From: Pseudolysinimonas_A sp039912695
GTDB taxonomy: Bacteria > Actinomycetota > Actinomycetes > Actinomycetales > Microbacteriaceae
Reading direction: 5' to 3'
DNA: 64,000 nucleotides
Assembly: GCF_039912695.1 (NCBI RefSeq)
Contig: NZ_JBDSPJ010000023.1
Span: 132,910-196,909, forward strand
Shown here piece by piece: positions 42,653-51,231 of the stretch. A program made the position numbers and the translations under genes. Below the pieces are notes generated by a model, which was given only the letters and a program-made list of their open reading frames with translations, was not told the origin of the DNA and did not search any database. How positions within the stretch are numbered: position 1 is the first letter of the stretch; each line of letters begins with the position of its first letter.

Positions 42653-43549
42653 ATGCGCGTCACCGTTCCTACCGAGCTGCTGCGCGAACGGCTGGCGGAT
42701 GTCGGCGACGTCGCCGTCTGGGATCTCACCACCCCCGCGCCGTGGCCCGCAATCGACATCGTGGTGCCGCCCTACATGGGCGCGACCGCGTTGTTCGGCG
42801 CGCTCGCCGGAGTCGAGGTTGGGCTGGTTCAAAGTCAGAGCATCGGCTACGACGGGGTGCTCGAGCGGCTTCCAGCGGGCACCACGTTCGCCAACGCTGC
42901 GAGTGTGCACGAGGGTCCCGCTGCAGAGATCGGGATGGCTCTCCTCCTCGCGGCGCAACGCGAGCTGCCGCGTTTCGTGAGGCAACAGGATGTCGGCGAG
43001 TGGCGGGGCGGCTTCACTCGCGGTCTCTTCGGGCTCCGAGTCGTGGTGCTGGGCGCCGGCGGACTCGCGAACGCTCTCGTTGACCGGCTGCTGCCGTTCG
43101 GCGCACACCCGACTCGGGTCGGGCGCACCCGGCGAACCGACGAACGTGGGGAGGTCGCCGGTGTCGACGAGTTGCCGACACTGCTGCCGAACGCCGATGC
43201 CGTCGTGATTTGCCTGCCGCTCGAACCGAGCACGGCGGCGATGGTCGACGGAGTGTTCCTGGCACGGATGCCCGACGGCGCGATCCTGGTGAATATCGGA
43301 CGCGGGGCAGTCGTCGATACCGACGCACTCCTCGCCGAACTCAGCGCGGGTCGACTGCGGGCCGCCCTCGATGTCACTGACCCCGAACCGCTGCCGCCCG
43401 ACCATCCCCTGTGGCGCGCACCCGGCATCCTGATCTCGCCGCACGTCGGTGGTCAGGTCACGACGATGCCGGATGCGGTCGAAGCGCTCATTCGCCGACA
43501 GGTCGCGGCGCTCGAGGCCGGGGCACCGCCGCTCAACGTGATTCGCTAG
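42653..43549 (+). CDS. D-isomer-specific 2-hydroxyacid dehydrogenase
   Basis: A 298-residue NAD-dependent dehydrogenase. The nucleotide-binding site is LRVVVLGAGGLANALVDRLLPFG, and the catalytic Arg, Glu and His can be placed in NIGRGAVVDTDALL, DVTDPEPLPPDHPLW and ISPHVGG. It would reduce a 2-keto acid to a D-2-hydroxy acid or the reverse. The start MRVTVPTELL at 42653 is chosen; the upstream extension is not family-like. The length is slightly short for the family (usually 310-330), and the N-terminal substrate domain is compact. No operon partner identifies the substrate. Confidence 0.9.
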   Translation: MRVTVPTELLRERLADVGDVAVWDLTTPAPWPAIDIVVPPYMGATALFGALAGVEVGLVQSQSIGYDGVLERLPAGTTFANAASVHEGPAAEIGMALLLAAQRELPRFVRQQDVGEWRGGFTRGLFGLRVVVLGAGGLANALVDRLLPFGAHPTRVGRTRRTDERGEVAGVDELPTLLPNADAVVICLPLEPSTAAMVDGVFLARMPDGAILVNIGRGAVVDTDALLAELSAGRLRAALDVTDPEPLPPDHPLWRAPGILISPHVGGQVTTMPDAVEALIRRQVAALEAGAPPLNVIR

Positions 43550-43558
43550 GCCCCGCTT

Positions 43559-43609
43559 GGTTCACAGCCCGGCGCGGTTCACAGCCCCGCGCGGTTCACA
43601 GTCCGGCGT
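43559..43609. repeat. Three 17-bp tandem repeats over the end of the coiled-coil gene
   Basis: GGTTCACAGCCCGGCGC is present three times in a row with one to two changes per copy. The third copy covers the stop codon and last codons of the minus-strand gene (each unit reads GCTGTGAACC on the minus strand, including a TGA), so the gene's end has been duplicated twice. Confidence 0.85.
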
Positions 43610-44849
43610 AGCGGGCGAGGTCGTCGGCATCCCGTGCCCGGTTCTGGGCGCGGCGGGCGGCGTCGAGGGCGTCCACCGGGTCGGACTCGTTTTCGGCGGT
43701 GAGCAGTTCTCGCTTCGCCTCGGCGAGCTTGGTGCGCGATCCGGCCCCGCCGCCGTGCGAACCGATGAAGTCTTCGACCGCACTGATCTGAGCCTTCGCC
43801 GAAGTCAGTGCTCCGGTCAGCGCCCCGCGGGCACCGTCGAGCCGCCGCTGCTGGTTACGAGCGGCCGAGACGGCCACGTCGAGCGCATCCCCGGCATCGA
43901 CCAGTCGGTCAAGTTCGCCGACCGGGTCGCGGCGACCCTTCTTGCCGACGGAGGCAAGTAACGGTTCGAGCTCGCCGATGGCGTCGTTGACGCGAGATGA
44001 CGAGTCGGGATCCGGCGGGGCGTCCCGCAGAGTACGCGCGGCCTCCAGAGCCGTCTGCTGCTCGGTCGCGAGTGATTGAAGCCCGGCGACCGAGGCGGCG
44101 AGTTCGTCGCGCCGGTGCTCGATCGCATCCAGGAGTCCTGCCGCGGCCTGAACTTTCGCCTGCGCCGTCTGCAACGCGTCACTCACGGCAGTCACGCGGG
44201 TGGCGGCGATGGCGGCCTCGGCGTCATCCGCCGCTTTCTTCGCGTCGGCGAGAGCGGTCGCCGCCGCTTCGATGTTGCCCGACACGGGTGCGACAGCGCT
44301 CTCGACGTAGGCGGTCTTGAGGTCGGCGAGCACCGCCGCGACCGTCGATCGGCGTGCTTCGATCGCGGTCATCTGCTGGCGCAGCAGGCGCAGGGTCTCG
44401 GGCGCGCTCGCCTCGTCGCGGCGCAGCGTCGTGAAAGTGGCGGCCTGGGTCTCCACAGCGTTGCGGGCGCCATCAGCGAGGCTGCGGATGTCTTTGACCC
44501 AGTCGGCGTGCTGTCGATCGCTGTCGGGTTCGACATCGTCGATTTTCTGCTGCAGGGCGAAGGCGCGGTCGAGATCGGTCTTCGCCTGGGCAAGGGCCGC
44601 CGCGAAATCGCGAGTGCGGTCTGAGCCGAACTGCGCAACGGCGAACGCGAGATCGTCGGTCGCCGCATGGATCGCGTCGTCGGCGCGCACCAGCGCGACT
44701 CCGGCATCCGTTCGACCGGGAATCGGCGCGTGAGCCGCTTGCCGTGCTCGTCGACGCAGCACAACCAGGCCAACGGCCATCAGGATGACGAACGCAACCA
44801 CGACGGTGCCGACGATGAGCACGGCAACGTTCGCAAGATCGGGTGCCAC
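43596..44849 (-). CDS. Membrane-anchored coiled-coil protein of unknown function
   Basis: A 417-residue protein with a short extracellular N-terminus, one transmembrane helix (about 8-30), a basic stretch and a long Ala/Asp/Gln-rich helical region that reads as coiled coil (about 50-330), then a conserved-looking end, GSHGGGAGSRTKLAEAKRELLTAENESDPVDALDAARRAQNRARDADDLARY, read in parts. The tail resembles TPM-domain/Rho-binding-like coiled coils in Microbacteriaceae. It has no catalytic motif. The GTG start at 44849 precedes the hydrophobic helix directly. It is divergent from the large helicase-like gene. Confidence 0.75.
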   Translation of the reverse strand: MAPDLANVAVLIVGTVVVAFVILMAVGLVVLRRRARQAAHAPIPGRTDAGVALVRADDAIHAATDDLAFAVAQFGSDRTRDFAAALAQAKTDLDRAFALQQKIDDVEPDSDRQHADWVKDIRSLADGARNAVETQAATFTTLRRDEASAPETLRLLRQQMTAIEARRSTVAAVLADLKTAYVESAVAPVSGNIEAAATALADAKKAADDAEAAIAATRVTAVSDALQTAQAKVQAAAGLLDAIEHRRDELAASVAGLQSLATEQQTALEAARTLRDAPPDPDSSSRVNDAIGELEPLLASVGKKGRRDPVGELDRLVDAGDALDVAVSAARNQQRRLDGARGALTGALTSAKAQISAVEDFIGSHGGGAGSRTKLAEAKRELLTAENESDPVDALDAARRAQNRARDADDLARYAGL

Positions 44850-44933
44850 AGCCCCAGAGCCTAGTGCGCTCGGTGTATCGAAACCCCGGAGCGGTTCCCC
44901 GGAATTCAGGGGGTCTCGTCTTATCGTGGCGAC

Positions 44934-47900
44934 GTGCGCAATGCCGATCGGCGGGAGGACCACCTCGGAATGGACGAGGCGGAGCACCCCCCTGCCAGCG
45001 CGCGTGCCGACCTGACGCCGGTCGAAAGCGATTGGCGCACCGCGAATCCCGCGGCTCCCGTACGCGAACATTGGCGGGCCGAACTCGCCGCGGTGGGTGG
45101 GCCGTCGCCGCTGGTGCATTTCGTCGACGACCCCTCAACGCGGATCGAGCTGTCGACCACCCATCCTGGCGGGCTCGCTCGGTTCATCACCGGCGCCAGC
45201 ACGCTGCTCTCGCAACTGATCCGCGACGACGTGGCGCTGCGGGCCGCGCGCCTGGCCGCCGACCGAATCGCCGCGAAGGGTCTCGAACTCTCCAGTACCC
45301 GTGGCATCGACGCCATCCGTCTCGGAATTGGGCTCGCCCAGTGGAGCGGCCCCGACGGCGACTTCTGTGCGCCCATTTTGCTGCGCCCGCTTTCCATCCG
45401 TCGGTATGGGCGGGATGTCGAACTGAAACTGCGCGGTGAGGCGGTGCTCAATCCGGCTCTCGTGCGCGCCCTGGAACGGCAATTTGGGATCGCACTCGAT
45501 GCCCGCGCCTTCGTAGCTCTCAGCGACGCCGACGGAACCTTCAAGCCGAACGCCGTCATCGACCAACTTCGGGGTCTCACCGGCCACATCGACGGATTCA
45601 CGGTGCAGCCGCGTCTCATCGTGTCGTCGTTCGCCGAGGTCGCGAGCGCGCTCCTGGACGATGCGAGCGACCTCGACCACCCGGTGCTTGATGCACTCGC
45701 CGGTAACTCGACCGCGAAATGGGCTATCTCTGAGGCCCAGAGCCCCGTCGATGTGATCGATTCCGACTACCGCGATCCGTCGACCGACTCCCTATTACTG
45801 GATGCCGATGCCGAGCAGGAGAACGCGATCGCGCAGATCGCCGCGGGCAATTCGATCGTCGTCAAGACCATGCCCGGCACGGGTGGCACGCAGACCATCG
45901 TGAACGCCCTGGGTGCTCTCATCACCCAGGGTCGTCGGGTGCTGGTGGTCAGCCCCCGCCGTGGCACCCTGTCGGGCATCTCCCGGCGGCTCGCCGACAT
46001 CGGGCTGCCCGGCGTTGCGGTTTCGCCGCGCGGCCTGCGCCGCGACCTGTTGCGGGCGATCACGCGCAACGAGAAGGCCGTTGCCCCCCGCGTCGGCGAC
46101 GTCGATGAAGCCATGGTGCGCCTGCGTGCCGTGCTGCTCGACTACCGCGGTGCCCTCACCCGGCCCGATGACGTGCTGGGCGTCTCGGTGCTCGACTGCG
46201 TGACCGAACTTTCCCGGTTGCAACTGCTGCCACATCCTCCGGCCACGACCGCGCGGTTGTCTCGTGCAACGGTTGAGCGACTGAGCGCCGACCGCGCTCC
46301 GATTGCCATGACCATGGTTGAGGCCGCCAAGCTCGGGCAGTTCCGCTACGGGCCGGCCGACTCTCCCTGGTACGGCGCTGCGTTCCCGAACGGCGACTCC
46401 GCTGCCGCCGCTCACCGCCTGGCACAACGTCTGCACGGCGAGTCGGTGCCGTGGCTGCTGGTGCGCGCGCAAGAACTGATCGGTGCGACCCGGATGCGGC
46501 CGTTTGAGACGATCGCCGAACTCGGGGTGTACCTGCGGCTGCTCGCCGACATCCGCGACACCCTCGATCGTTTCGTGCCCGCTGTCTTTGACCGCTCACT
46601 CTCCGAGCTGGTCGCGGCGACAGCCCCCCGCCGTGAGGCTCCCGAGATGAGCGCCTCCAGTCGTCGCCGGTTGATGAGCCTCGCGAAGGAGTACATCCGG
46701 CCGGGGATGCACGTTCGCGACCTGCACGCGTCACTCGATGCGATCCAGCGCCAACGCATTCTGTGGCAGCGTTTCGCCGCCGCCGGGGTGACACCCGAGG
46801 TTCCCGCCGGCATCGCCGAAGTGCAGGCTGCCTGGACTAACGTCGCGGTCGACCTCGAGTCGCTGGATGCTCCGCTCGGCCGGGTCACCCGCGAGACCTC
46901 ACTGGTGTCGTTGCCGCTGCACGCCCTCGGTGAGGCGCTCGGCGGTCTCGCGACCGAGTCGGATGCCCTGCTCAACCTCCAGGAGCGTGCGGAGCTGGTC
47001 GGCATCCTTCGGGCACTTGACCTTGACGACCTGATCACCGATCTCGCGAGCCGGCACGTGCCCGAGGAGAGCGTGGCGGTCGAGCTCGAACTGGCCTGGT
47101 GGCGCTCGGCACTCGACTCGCTGCTGGCCAACGATCGGGCGCTACTCGGAGCGAAAACCGACGTGCTCGAACGGCTCGAAGCTGACTTCCGACTGGTCGA
47201 TGAGGCACATGTCGCCGGCAGCGCCCAGGCTCTCGCCTACCGCCTCGCCGAAGGCTGGAAGATTGCGCTCCTCGACTGGCCCGACGAGGCGGCCGCCCTG
47301 AAGATGGCGTTGCGCGCCGACGATCTCACCTCGGCCGCCCTCCACCGCGCCGCTCCACACCTGTCGCGCGCCCTCGCCCCGGTGTGGCTCGCGTCGCCGT
47401 ACGACATCGATACCGTTGCGGCCGACATCAGTTTCGACACGCTCCTGCTGGTGGATGCCGGGGCCGTCACGGTCGCCGAGAGTGTCGGCGCTATCCGCCG
47501 CGCCAAGCAGATCGTCGTCATCGGCGACTCGGTCACTCAGACTCCCGCTCCGTTCTCGATCGGTCTCGGCGACGCCGAGGAAGAACTCGCGACGGCTGCC
47601 AATTCCGGCGCTCCCGAGCCGGGGGACCTCGACGCGGGCGATGTCGATTCGCGCGGTCCCGACTCGCGCCCTCTCGACGATTTGCATTCCCGTTCGGCGC
47701 TTGCGCGTCTCAGCCAGGTGTTGCCGACCCTCACTCTGACCCGCTCCTACCGAGCGGGGGGCGAGGATCTCGCCGAACTCGTGAACCGCCGTTTCTACGG
47801 CGGCAAGATCGATGCACTGCCGTGGGCCGGATCGTTCCTTGGACATGGCAGCCTCGTGCTGGACTACGTCGAAAACGGCACCGGAATGCCCGACCCGGTC

Positions 47901-48734
47901 ACCGGCGCGGTCGAGAGTGTGGATGCCGAGGTGCAGCGCGTCGTCGACCTCGTCATCCAACACGCCGAATCGCGGCCGCAAGAATCCCTCATGGTGGTCA
48001 GTGCCAGCGAGAAGCACGCCGACCGTGTGTGGAAGGCCGTCGCCGAAGCGATGCCCGGCCGCGCCGCCCTGAGCGACTTCGTCTTGAGCGACCGGGCCGA
48101 ACCGTTCGACGTGCTGCCGATTGGCCGAGCCGTCGCGCAGAGTCGCGACCGTGTCGTGTTCTCGGTCGGCTACGGGCGCACGCCGCACGGGCGCGTTTTG
48201 TCAGACTTCGGGCCGCTCGGCGAGCCCGGGGGAGAGCGCCTGCTCGCCGTCGCGATCACTCGGGCCCGCCGCTCGCTGGTCATCGTGACCTGCTTCCAGC
48301 CCGCCGACATCGAAGACGGTCGGCTCGGTCACGGCGCCGTCGCCCTCGCCGAGATTCTCGAAGAGATCGCCGCACGTCGCGCCGAACCGCCGATCCCCGA
48401 CGACTCGGACCCGATGCTCGTTGACCTGTCGCGCAGGCTCGCCGCGCGCGGCCTCCGTGTCGCGCTCGGCCACCGGTCGAAACTCGGGCTCGTCGCGGCC
48501 AACGGAGGCACCTGCGTCGTCGTCGAAACCGACACCGTGTTGCTCGGCCGCTCGCTGCGGGAGTCCCTGCGGCTGCGACCCGAAGTGCTGCGCAGACTCG
48601 GCTGGCACTACACCCGGGTGCACGCCTTCGAGCTGTTCAGCGATCCGGATGCTGTTGCCGACCGCATCGCGCGAGTCGCCGGAATGCAGGTTGCGACGAC
48701 CACCCAAGAGATTCCGGTCATTGCCGGAGTCTGA
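44934..48734 (+). CDS. Large SF1/UvrD-Upf1-like helicase homologue with degenerate ATPase site
   Basis: A 1266-residue protein of the DUF4011/AAA-like superfamily 1 type. The N-terminal 280 residues are a non-helicase region; a RecA-like fold begins at about residue 300. The P-loop reads MPGTGGTQT (residues 313-321), so Gly318 replaces the catalytic Lys, and Walker B reads LLLVDAGAV, so Ala842 replaces the Glu after Asp841. Motif III-like VIGDSVTQTP and C-terminal motifs SVGYGRTPHGRVLSDFGPL and LLAVAITRARRSL are well kept. The last 130 residues look like a restriction-endonuclease-like (DUF559/Vsr) fold. The start is GTG at 44934; ATG at 44970 is possible. ATPase activity is doubtful, so a structural or DNA-binding role is inferred. 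Confidence 0.85.
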   Translation: MRNADRREDHLGMDEAEHPPASARADLTPVESDWRTANPAAPVREHWRAELAAVGGPSPLVHFVDDPSTRIELSTTHPGGLARFITGASTLLSQLIRDDVALRAARLAADRIAAKGLELSSTRGIDAIRLGIGLAQWSGPDGDFCAPILLRPLSIRRYGRDVELKLRGEAVLNPALVRALERQFGIALDARAFVALSDADGTFKPNAVIDQLRGLTGHIDGFTVQPRLIVSSFAEVASALLDDASDLDHPVLDALAGNSTAKWAISEAQSPVDVIDSDYRDPSTDSLLLDADAEQENAIAQIAAGNSIVVKTMPGTGGTQTIVNALGALITQGRRVLVVSPRRGTLSGISRRLADIGLPGVAVSPRGLRRDLLRAITRNEKAVAPRVGDVDEAMVRLRAVLLDYRGALTRPDDVLGVSVLDCVTELSRLQLLPHPPATTARLSRATVERLSADRAPIAMTMVEAAKLGQFRYGPADSPWYGAAFPNGDSAAAAHRLAQRLHGESVPWLLVRAQELIGATRMRPFETIAELGVYLRLLADIRDTLDRFVPAVFDRSLSELVAATAPRREAPEMSASSRRRLMSLAKEYIRPGMHVRDLHASLDAIQRQRILWQRFAAAGVTPEVPAGIAEVQAAWTNVAVDLESLDAPLGRVTRETSLVSLPLHALGEALGGLATESDALLNLQERAELVGILRALDLDDLITDLASRHVPEESVAVELELAWWRSALDSLLANDRALLGAKTDVLERLEADFRLVDEAHVAGSAQALAYRLAEGWKIALLDWPDEAAALKMALRADDLTSAALHRAAPHLSRALAPVWLASPYDIDTVAADISFDTLLLVDAGAVTVAESVGAIRRAKQIVVIGDSVTQTPAPFSIGLGDAEEELATAANSGAPEPGDLDAGDVDSRGPDSRPLDDLHSRSALARLSQVLPTLTLTRSYRAGGEDLAELVNRRFYGGKIDALPWAGSFLGHGSLVLDYVENGTGMPDPVTGAVESVDAEVQRVVDLVIQHAESRPQESLMVVSASEKHADRVWKAVAEAMPGRAALSDFVLSDRAEPFDVLPIGRAVAQSRDRVVFSVGYGRTPHGRVLSDFGPLGEPGGERLLAVAITRARRSLVIVTCFQPADIEDGRLGHGAVALAEILEEIAARRAEPPIPDDSDPMLVDLSRRLAARGLRVALGHRSKLGLVAANGGTCVVVETDTVLLGRSLRESLRLRPEVLRRLGWHYTRVHAFELFSDPDAVADRIARVAGMQVATTTQEIPVIAGV

Positions 48735-48768
48735 GGCACCGCATCCACGTCGCCGCCGCCATCGCCGG

Positions 48769-48882
48769 GTGACGACAGAGGTGCCGCGAGGCAGCGACCC
48801 GACGCCCGTTGAGGAACCCGACGTGCACGCCGAGGGTGAGAACGACTCACGCCTGCGCGACGACAAGCCCCCGCACTACTAA
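48769..48882 (+). CDS. Candidate 37-residue small protein ending PPHY
   Basis: GTG at 48769 opens a 37-codon frame ending DSRLRDDKPPHY. Short acidic actinobacterial proteins with the same E-N-D-x-R-L-x-x-D-K-P-P-H-W/Y ending are known to me as annotated hypothetical genes, and the high content of Asp, Glu and Pro is typical. No clear ribosome binding site precedes the GTG, so the exact start is uncertain. It lies 34 bases after the helicase homologue. Confidence 0.55.
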   Translation: MTTEVPRGSDPTPVEEPDVHAEGENDSRLRDDKPPHY

Positions 48883-48888
48883 CCATGC

Positions 48889-49317
48889 CTAAGAACTGGG
48901 CTGCTGAGCTTTCAGCAGGTCGCGAATCTCGGTGAGCAGTTCGAGTTCAGTCGGCGTGGGGTCGGCGGCAGGATGACCTTCGGCCTTGCGACGCTCGGCA
49001 CGCCTCTTCACGAAGTTCATCGGCGCCACGAGGGCGAAGTAGACGATGGATGCGACCAGCGCAAACTGGATGAGCGCCGAGATGACCTTTCCCCAGCCGA
49101 GCACGACGGCATCCCCGGCGCCGGGGGCGGATTCGGGCCGCAGCGTGAACCCTGAGCCGGCGAGGGTGTCGGCGTTGAAGATCAGGGTGATGAGTGGATT
49201 GAAGACGCCCTCCACCAGGCCCGTGACGATCGCGGTGAACGCGGTACCGATGACGACGGCCACCGCGAGGTCGATGACGTTACCGCGGAGGATGAATTCC
49301 CGGAATCCCTTGAACAC
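48889..49317 (-). CDS. mscL: Large-conductance mechanosensitive channel MscL
   Basis: A 142-residue channel subunit that opens under hypo-osmotic shock. FKGFREFILRGNVIDLAVAVVIGTAFTAIVTGLVEGVFNPLI is the N-terminal amphipathic helix plus TM1; TM2 is VISALIQFALVASIVYFALVAPMNFV, and the C-terminal helix is ELELLTEIRDLLK. The GTG start at 49317 has AGGAG five bases upstream. The extracellular loop (about 50-80) is longer than in E. coli. It lies two bases after the FmdB-family gene and is likely co-transcribed. Confidence 0.96.
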   Translation of the reverse strand: MFKGFREFILRGNVIDLAVAVVIGTAFTAIVTGLVEGVFNPLITLIFNADTLAGSGFTLRPESAPGAGDAVVLGWGKVISALIQFALVASIVYFALVAPMNFVKRRAERRKAEGHPAADPTPTELELLTEIRDLLKAQQPSS

Positions 49318-49319
49318 AG

Positions 49320-49664
49320 TTACTCCTTGCTGGGCGAACTCGATGTGCTGGGCGAACTCGACGTACTGGGTGACGACGCGGGGGCAGAACTTGGTGCCGG
49401 CGCCGAGGAGGACGAGTCTGCACCCGGTGACGACGAGCCTCCGTCGGACGACGACGAGCCTTTGTTCGACGAAGAAGACGACGACGACGAGCGACTGTCG
49501 GTTCGGTAGAAGCCCGACCCGTTGAAGGTCACCCCCACGGTCGTGAACAGCTTCCGCAGCTTCCCGCCGCAGTTCGGGCACACCGTCAGGGTGTCGTCGG
49601 TGAACGCCTGCTGGATGTCGAAAGCGGTACCGCATTCGGTGCAGCGGTAGGAATAGGTGGGCAT
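49320..49664 (-). CDS. FmdB-family zinc ribbon protein with Ser-rich tail
   Basis: A 114-residue protein. The N-terminal 45 residues are an FmdB/CxxC_CxxC_SSSS zinc ribbon, PTYSYRCTECGTAFDIQQAF and CPNCGGKLRKLF, with two C-x-x-C pairs. The following GSGFYRTD motif is typical. The tail (about 56-114) is almost only Ser, Pro, Thr, Ala and Gly, with an S-P-S-T-S-S repeat. The family name comes from a formamidase regulator, but its role is not established. It is transcribed just ahead of mscL. Confidence 0.9.
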   Translation of the reverse strand: MPTYSYRCTECGTAFDIQQAFTDDTLTVCPNCGGKLRKLFTTVGVTFNGSGFYRTDSRSSSSSSSSNKGSSSSDGGSSSPGADSSSSAPAPSSAPASSPSTSSSPSTSSSPSKE

Positions 49665-49690
49665 GAGATCCGTCGCGTCGAGACGCGAAC

Positions 49691-50266
49691 TCAGAACGTG
49701 ACGATGCCGCCCGGCGTCACGACGCCGCTCACCGGCATATCGTGGCGCTCCCGCGGAACCGCGTCGACGAGCTCGTCGTCGAAGATCACAGCATAGACGG
49801 GCGGGCAGTTTTCCATCGAGCCGAGGGTTTTGTCGAAGTAGCCGCGGCCCCAGCCCATCCGCATCCCACCGCGGTCGACGGCAGCCGCCGGAACCAGGAT
49901 GAGATCGACGTCGTTAATCGCGATCGGACCGAGGAGTTCGCTGGTCGGCGTCGGCATCCCGAGGATGTCGGCCTCCTCTTCGCCCGCGTCGTACGGCGCC
50001 CAGTCGAGCAGGCCGTCTTCGCGCGAAATCGGCAACAGCACACGCAAACCCTGCTCGTCGGCCCAGTGCAGAAACTGCCGGGTACCGGGCTCGTCGGGCA
50101 GCGACAGGTAGGCGGCGATGGAGTGCGCGCCGGTGTCGGTCGCGAGCTTCTGGAGGTTTGCCGTCAGGGCGGTCGCTGCCGCTTCGCGCTGGGTTGCCGT
50201 GCGGATGCGGCGGCGTTCGCGCAGTTCAGCACGAAGGGCGCGCTTCTGACTCTCCTCATCCGGCAC
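49691..50266 (-). CDS. 5-formyltetrahydrofolate cyclo-ligase
   Basis: A 191-residue enzyme (MTHFS family) that converts 5-formyl-THF to 5,10-methenyl-THF with ATP. The N-terminal SQKRALRAELRERRR, the central ADILGMPTPTSELLGPIAINDVDLILVPAAAVDRGGMRMGWGRGYFDKTL with the G-x-G-K/R-G-Y-Y/F-D motif, and ending VPRERHDMPVSGVVTPGGIV are diagnostic. It is divergent from galU with only a 35-base gap, so the two promoters overlap. Confidence 0.94.
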   Translation of the reverse strand: MPDEESQKRALRAELRERRRIRTATQREAAATALTANLQKLATDTGAHSIAAYLSLPDEPGTRQFLHWADEQGLRVLLPISREDGLLDWAPYDAGEEEADILGMPTPTSELLGPIAINDVDLILVPAAAVDRGGMRMGWGRGYFDKTLGSMENCPPVYAVIFDDELVDAVPRERHDMPVSGVVTPGGIVTF

Positions 50267-50301
50267 ATTTCGAGCTTAGAGGGCCGGTTACGCTGGTCGA
50301 C

Positions 50302-51231
50302 ATGCCCCGACCTATCACGAAGGCCGTCATTCCCGCAGCTGGCATGGGCACGCGCTTCCTGCCAGCAACCAAGGCGATGCCGAAAGAGATGTTGCCCGTC
50401 GTCGACATGCCGGCGATCCAGTACGTGGTCGAAGAGGCTGTCGCCGCCGGCCTGCACGACGTTCTGATGATCACCGGACGCAACAAGACCGCGCTCGAGA
50501 ACCACTTCGACAAGGTGGGCGAGCTCGAGCAGGCGTTGCTTGCCAAGGGCGACGCCGAGAAGCTCGAGAAGGTGCGGCGTTCCACCGACCTGGCCGACGT
50601 GCACTACGTGCGTCAGGGTGATCCACTCGGCCTCGGCCATGCGGTGCTGCGAGCGCGCATGCACGTGGGTGACGAACCGTTTGCGGTGCTGCTCGGCGAC
50701 GACATCATCGACTCGCGCGATGTCTTGTTGGCCCGAATGCTCGAGGTACAGGCCCAACGCAACACCACCGTGATCGCCCTTCTCGAGGTCGACCCGTCGG
50801 TTGCTCACCAGTACGGCATCGCGACCGTCGAGCCCACCGACGACCCCGACCTGGTGCGCATCACGAGCCTGGTCGAGAAGCCCGCGCCGGGGACCGCGCC
50901 GTCGAATCTCGCGGTCATCGGACGCTATGTGTTGCGTCCCGAGATCTTCGACATCCTCGAAGCGACCCCGCCGGGCAAGGGCGGGGAGATCCAGCTCACC
51001 GACGCTCTTCAGGCGCTCGCGACGGGACCCGAATGGGCGGGGGGCGTGTATGGAGTCGTCTTCCGGGGGCGCCGCTACGACACCGGCGACCGCCTTGACT
51101 ACCTGAAGGCGATCGTGCAGCTCGCCTCCGACCGGGATGATCTGGGGCCCGACTTCCGCGCCTGGCTCAAGCCTTTCGCTGCGGGACTGTCCGATACCGT
51201 CCCCGCAGACGGGATGCTGACGGAGCCGTGA
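50302..51231 (+). CDS. galU: UTP-glucose-1-phosphate uridylyltransferase
   Basis: A 309-residue nucleotidyltransferase that makes UDP-glucose for envelope glycans. ITKAVIPAAGMGTRFLPATKAMPKEMLPVVDMPAIQYVVEEA is the GalU nucleotide-binding start, FAVLLGDDIID the metal-binding segment, SLVEKP and GRYVLRPEIFDIL further signatures. The start MPRPITK at 50302 is fixed by homology. Its stop overlaps the next GTG start (GTGA). Confidence 0.96.
   Translation: MPRPITKAVIPAAGMGTRFLPATKAMPKEMLPVVDMPAIQYVVEEAVAAGLHDVLMITGRNKTALENHFDKVGELEQALLAKGDAEKLEKVRRSTDLADVHYVRQGDPLGLGHAVLRARMHVGDEPFAVLLGDDIIDSRDVLLARMLEVQAQRNTTVIALLEVDPSVAHQYGIATVEPTDDPDLVRITSLVEKPAPGTAPSNLAVIGRYVLRPEIFDILEATPPGKGGEIQLTDALQALATGPEWAGGVYGVVFRGRRYDTGDRLDYLKAIVQLASDRDDLGPDFRAWLKPFAAGLSDTVPADGMLTEP

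Noticed and set aside
43559..43609. CRISPR-like repeats
   Set aside because: Repeats are contiguous with no spacers and only 17 bases long.
49691..50266. 5-formyl-THF cyclo-ligase as part of the O-demethylation system
   Set aside because: It is over 10 kb away, in a housekeeping context, and is present in nearly all bacteria.
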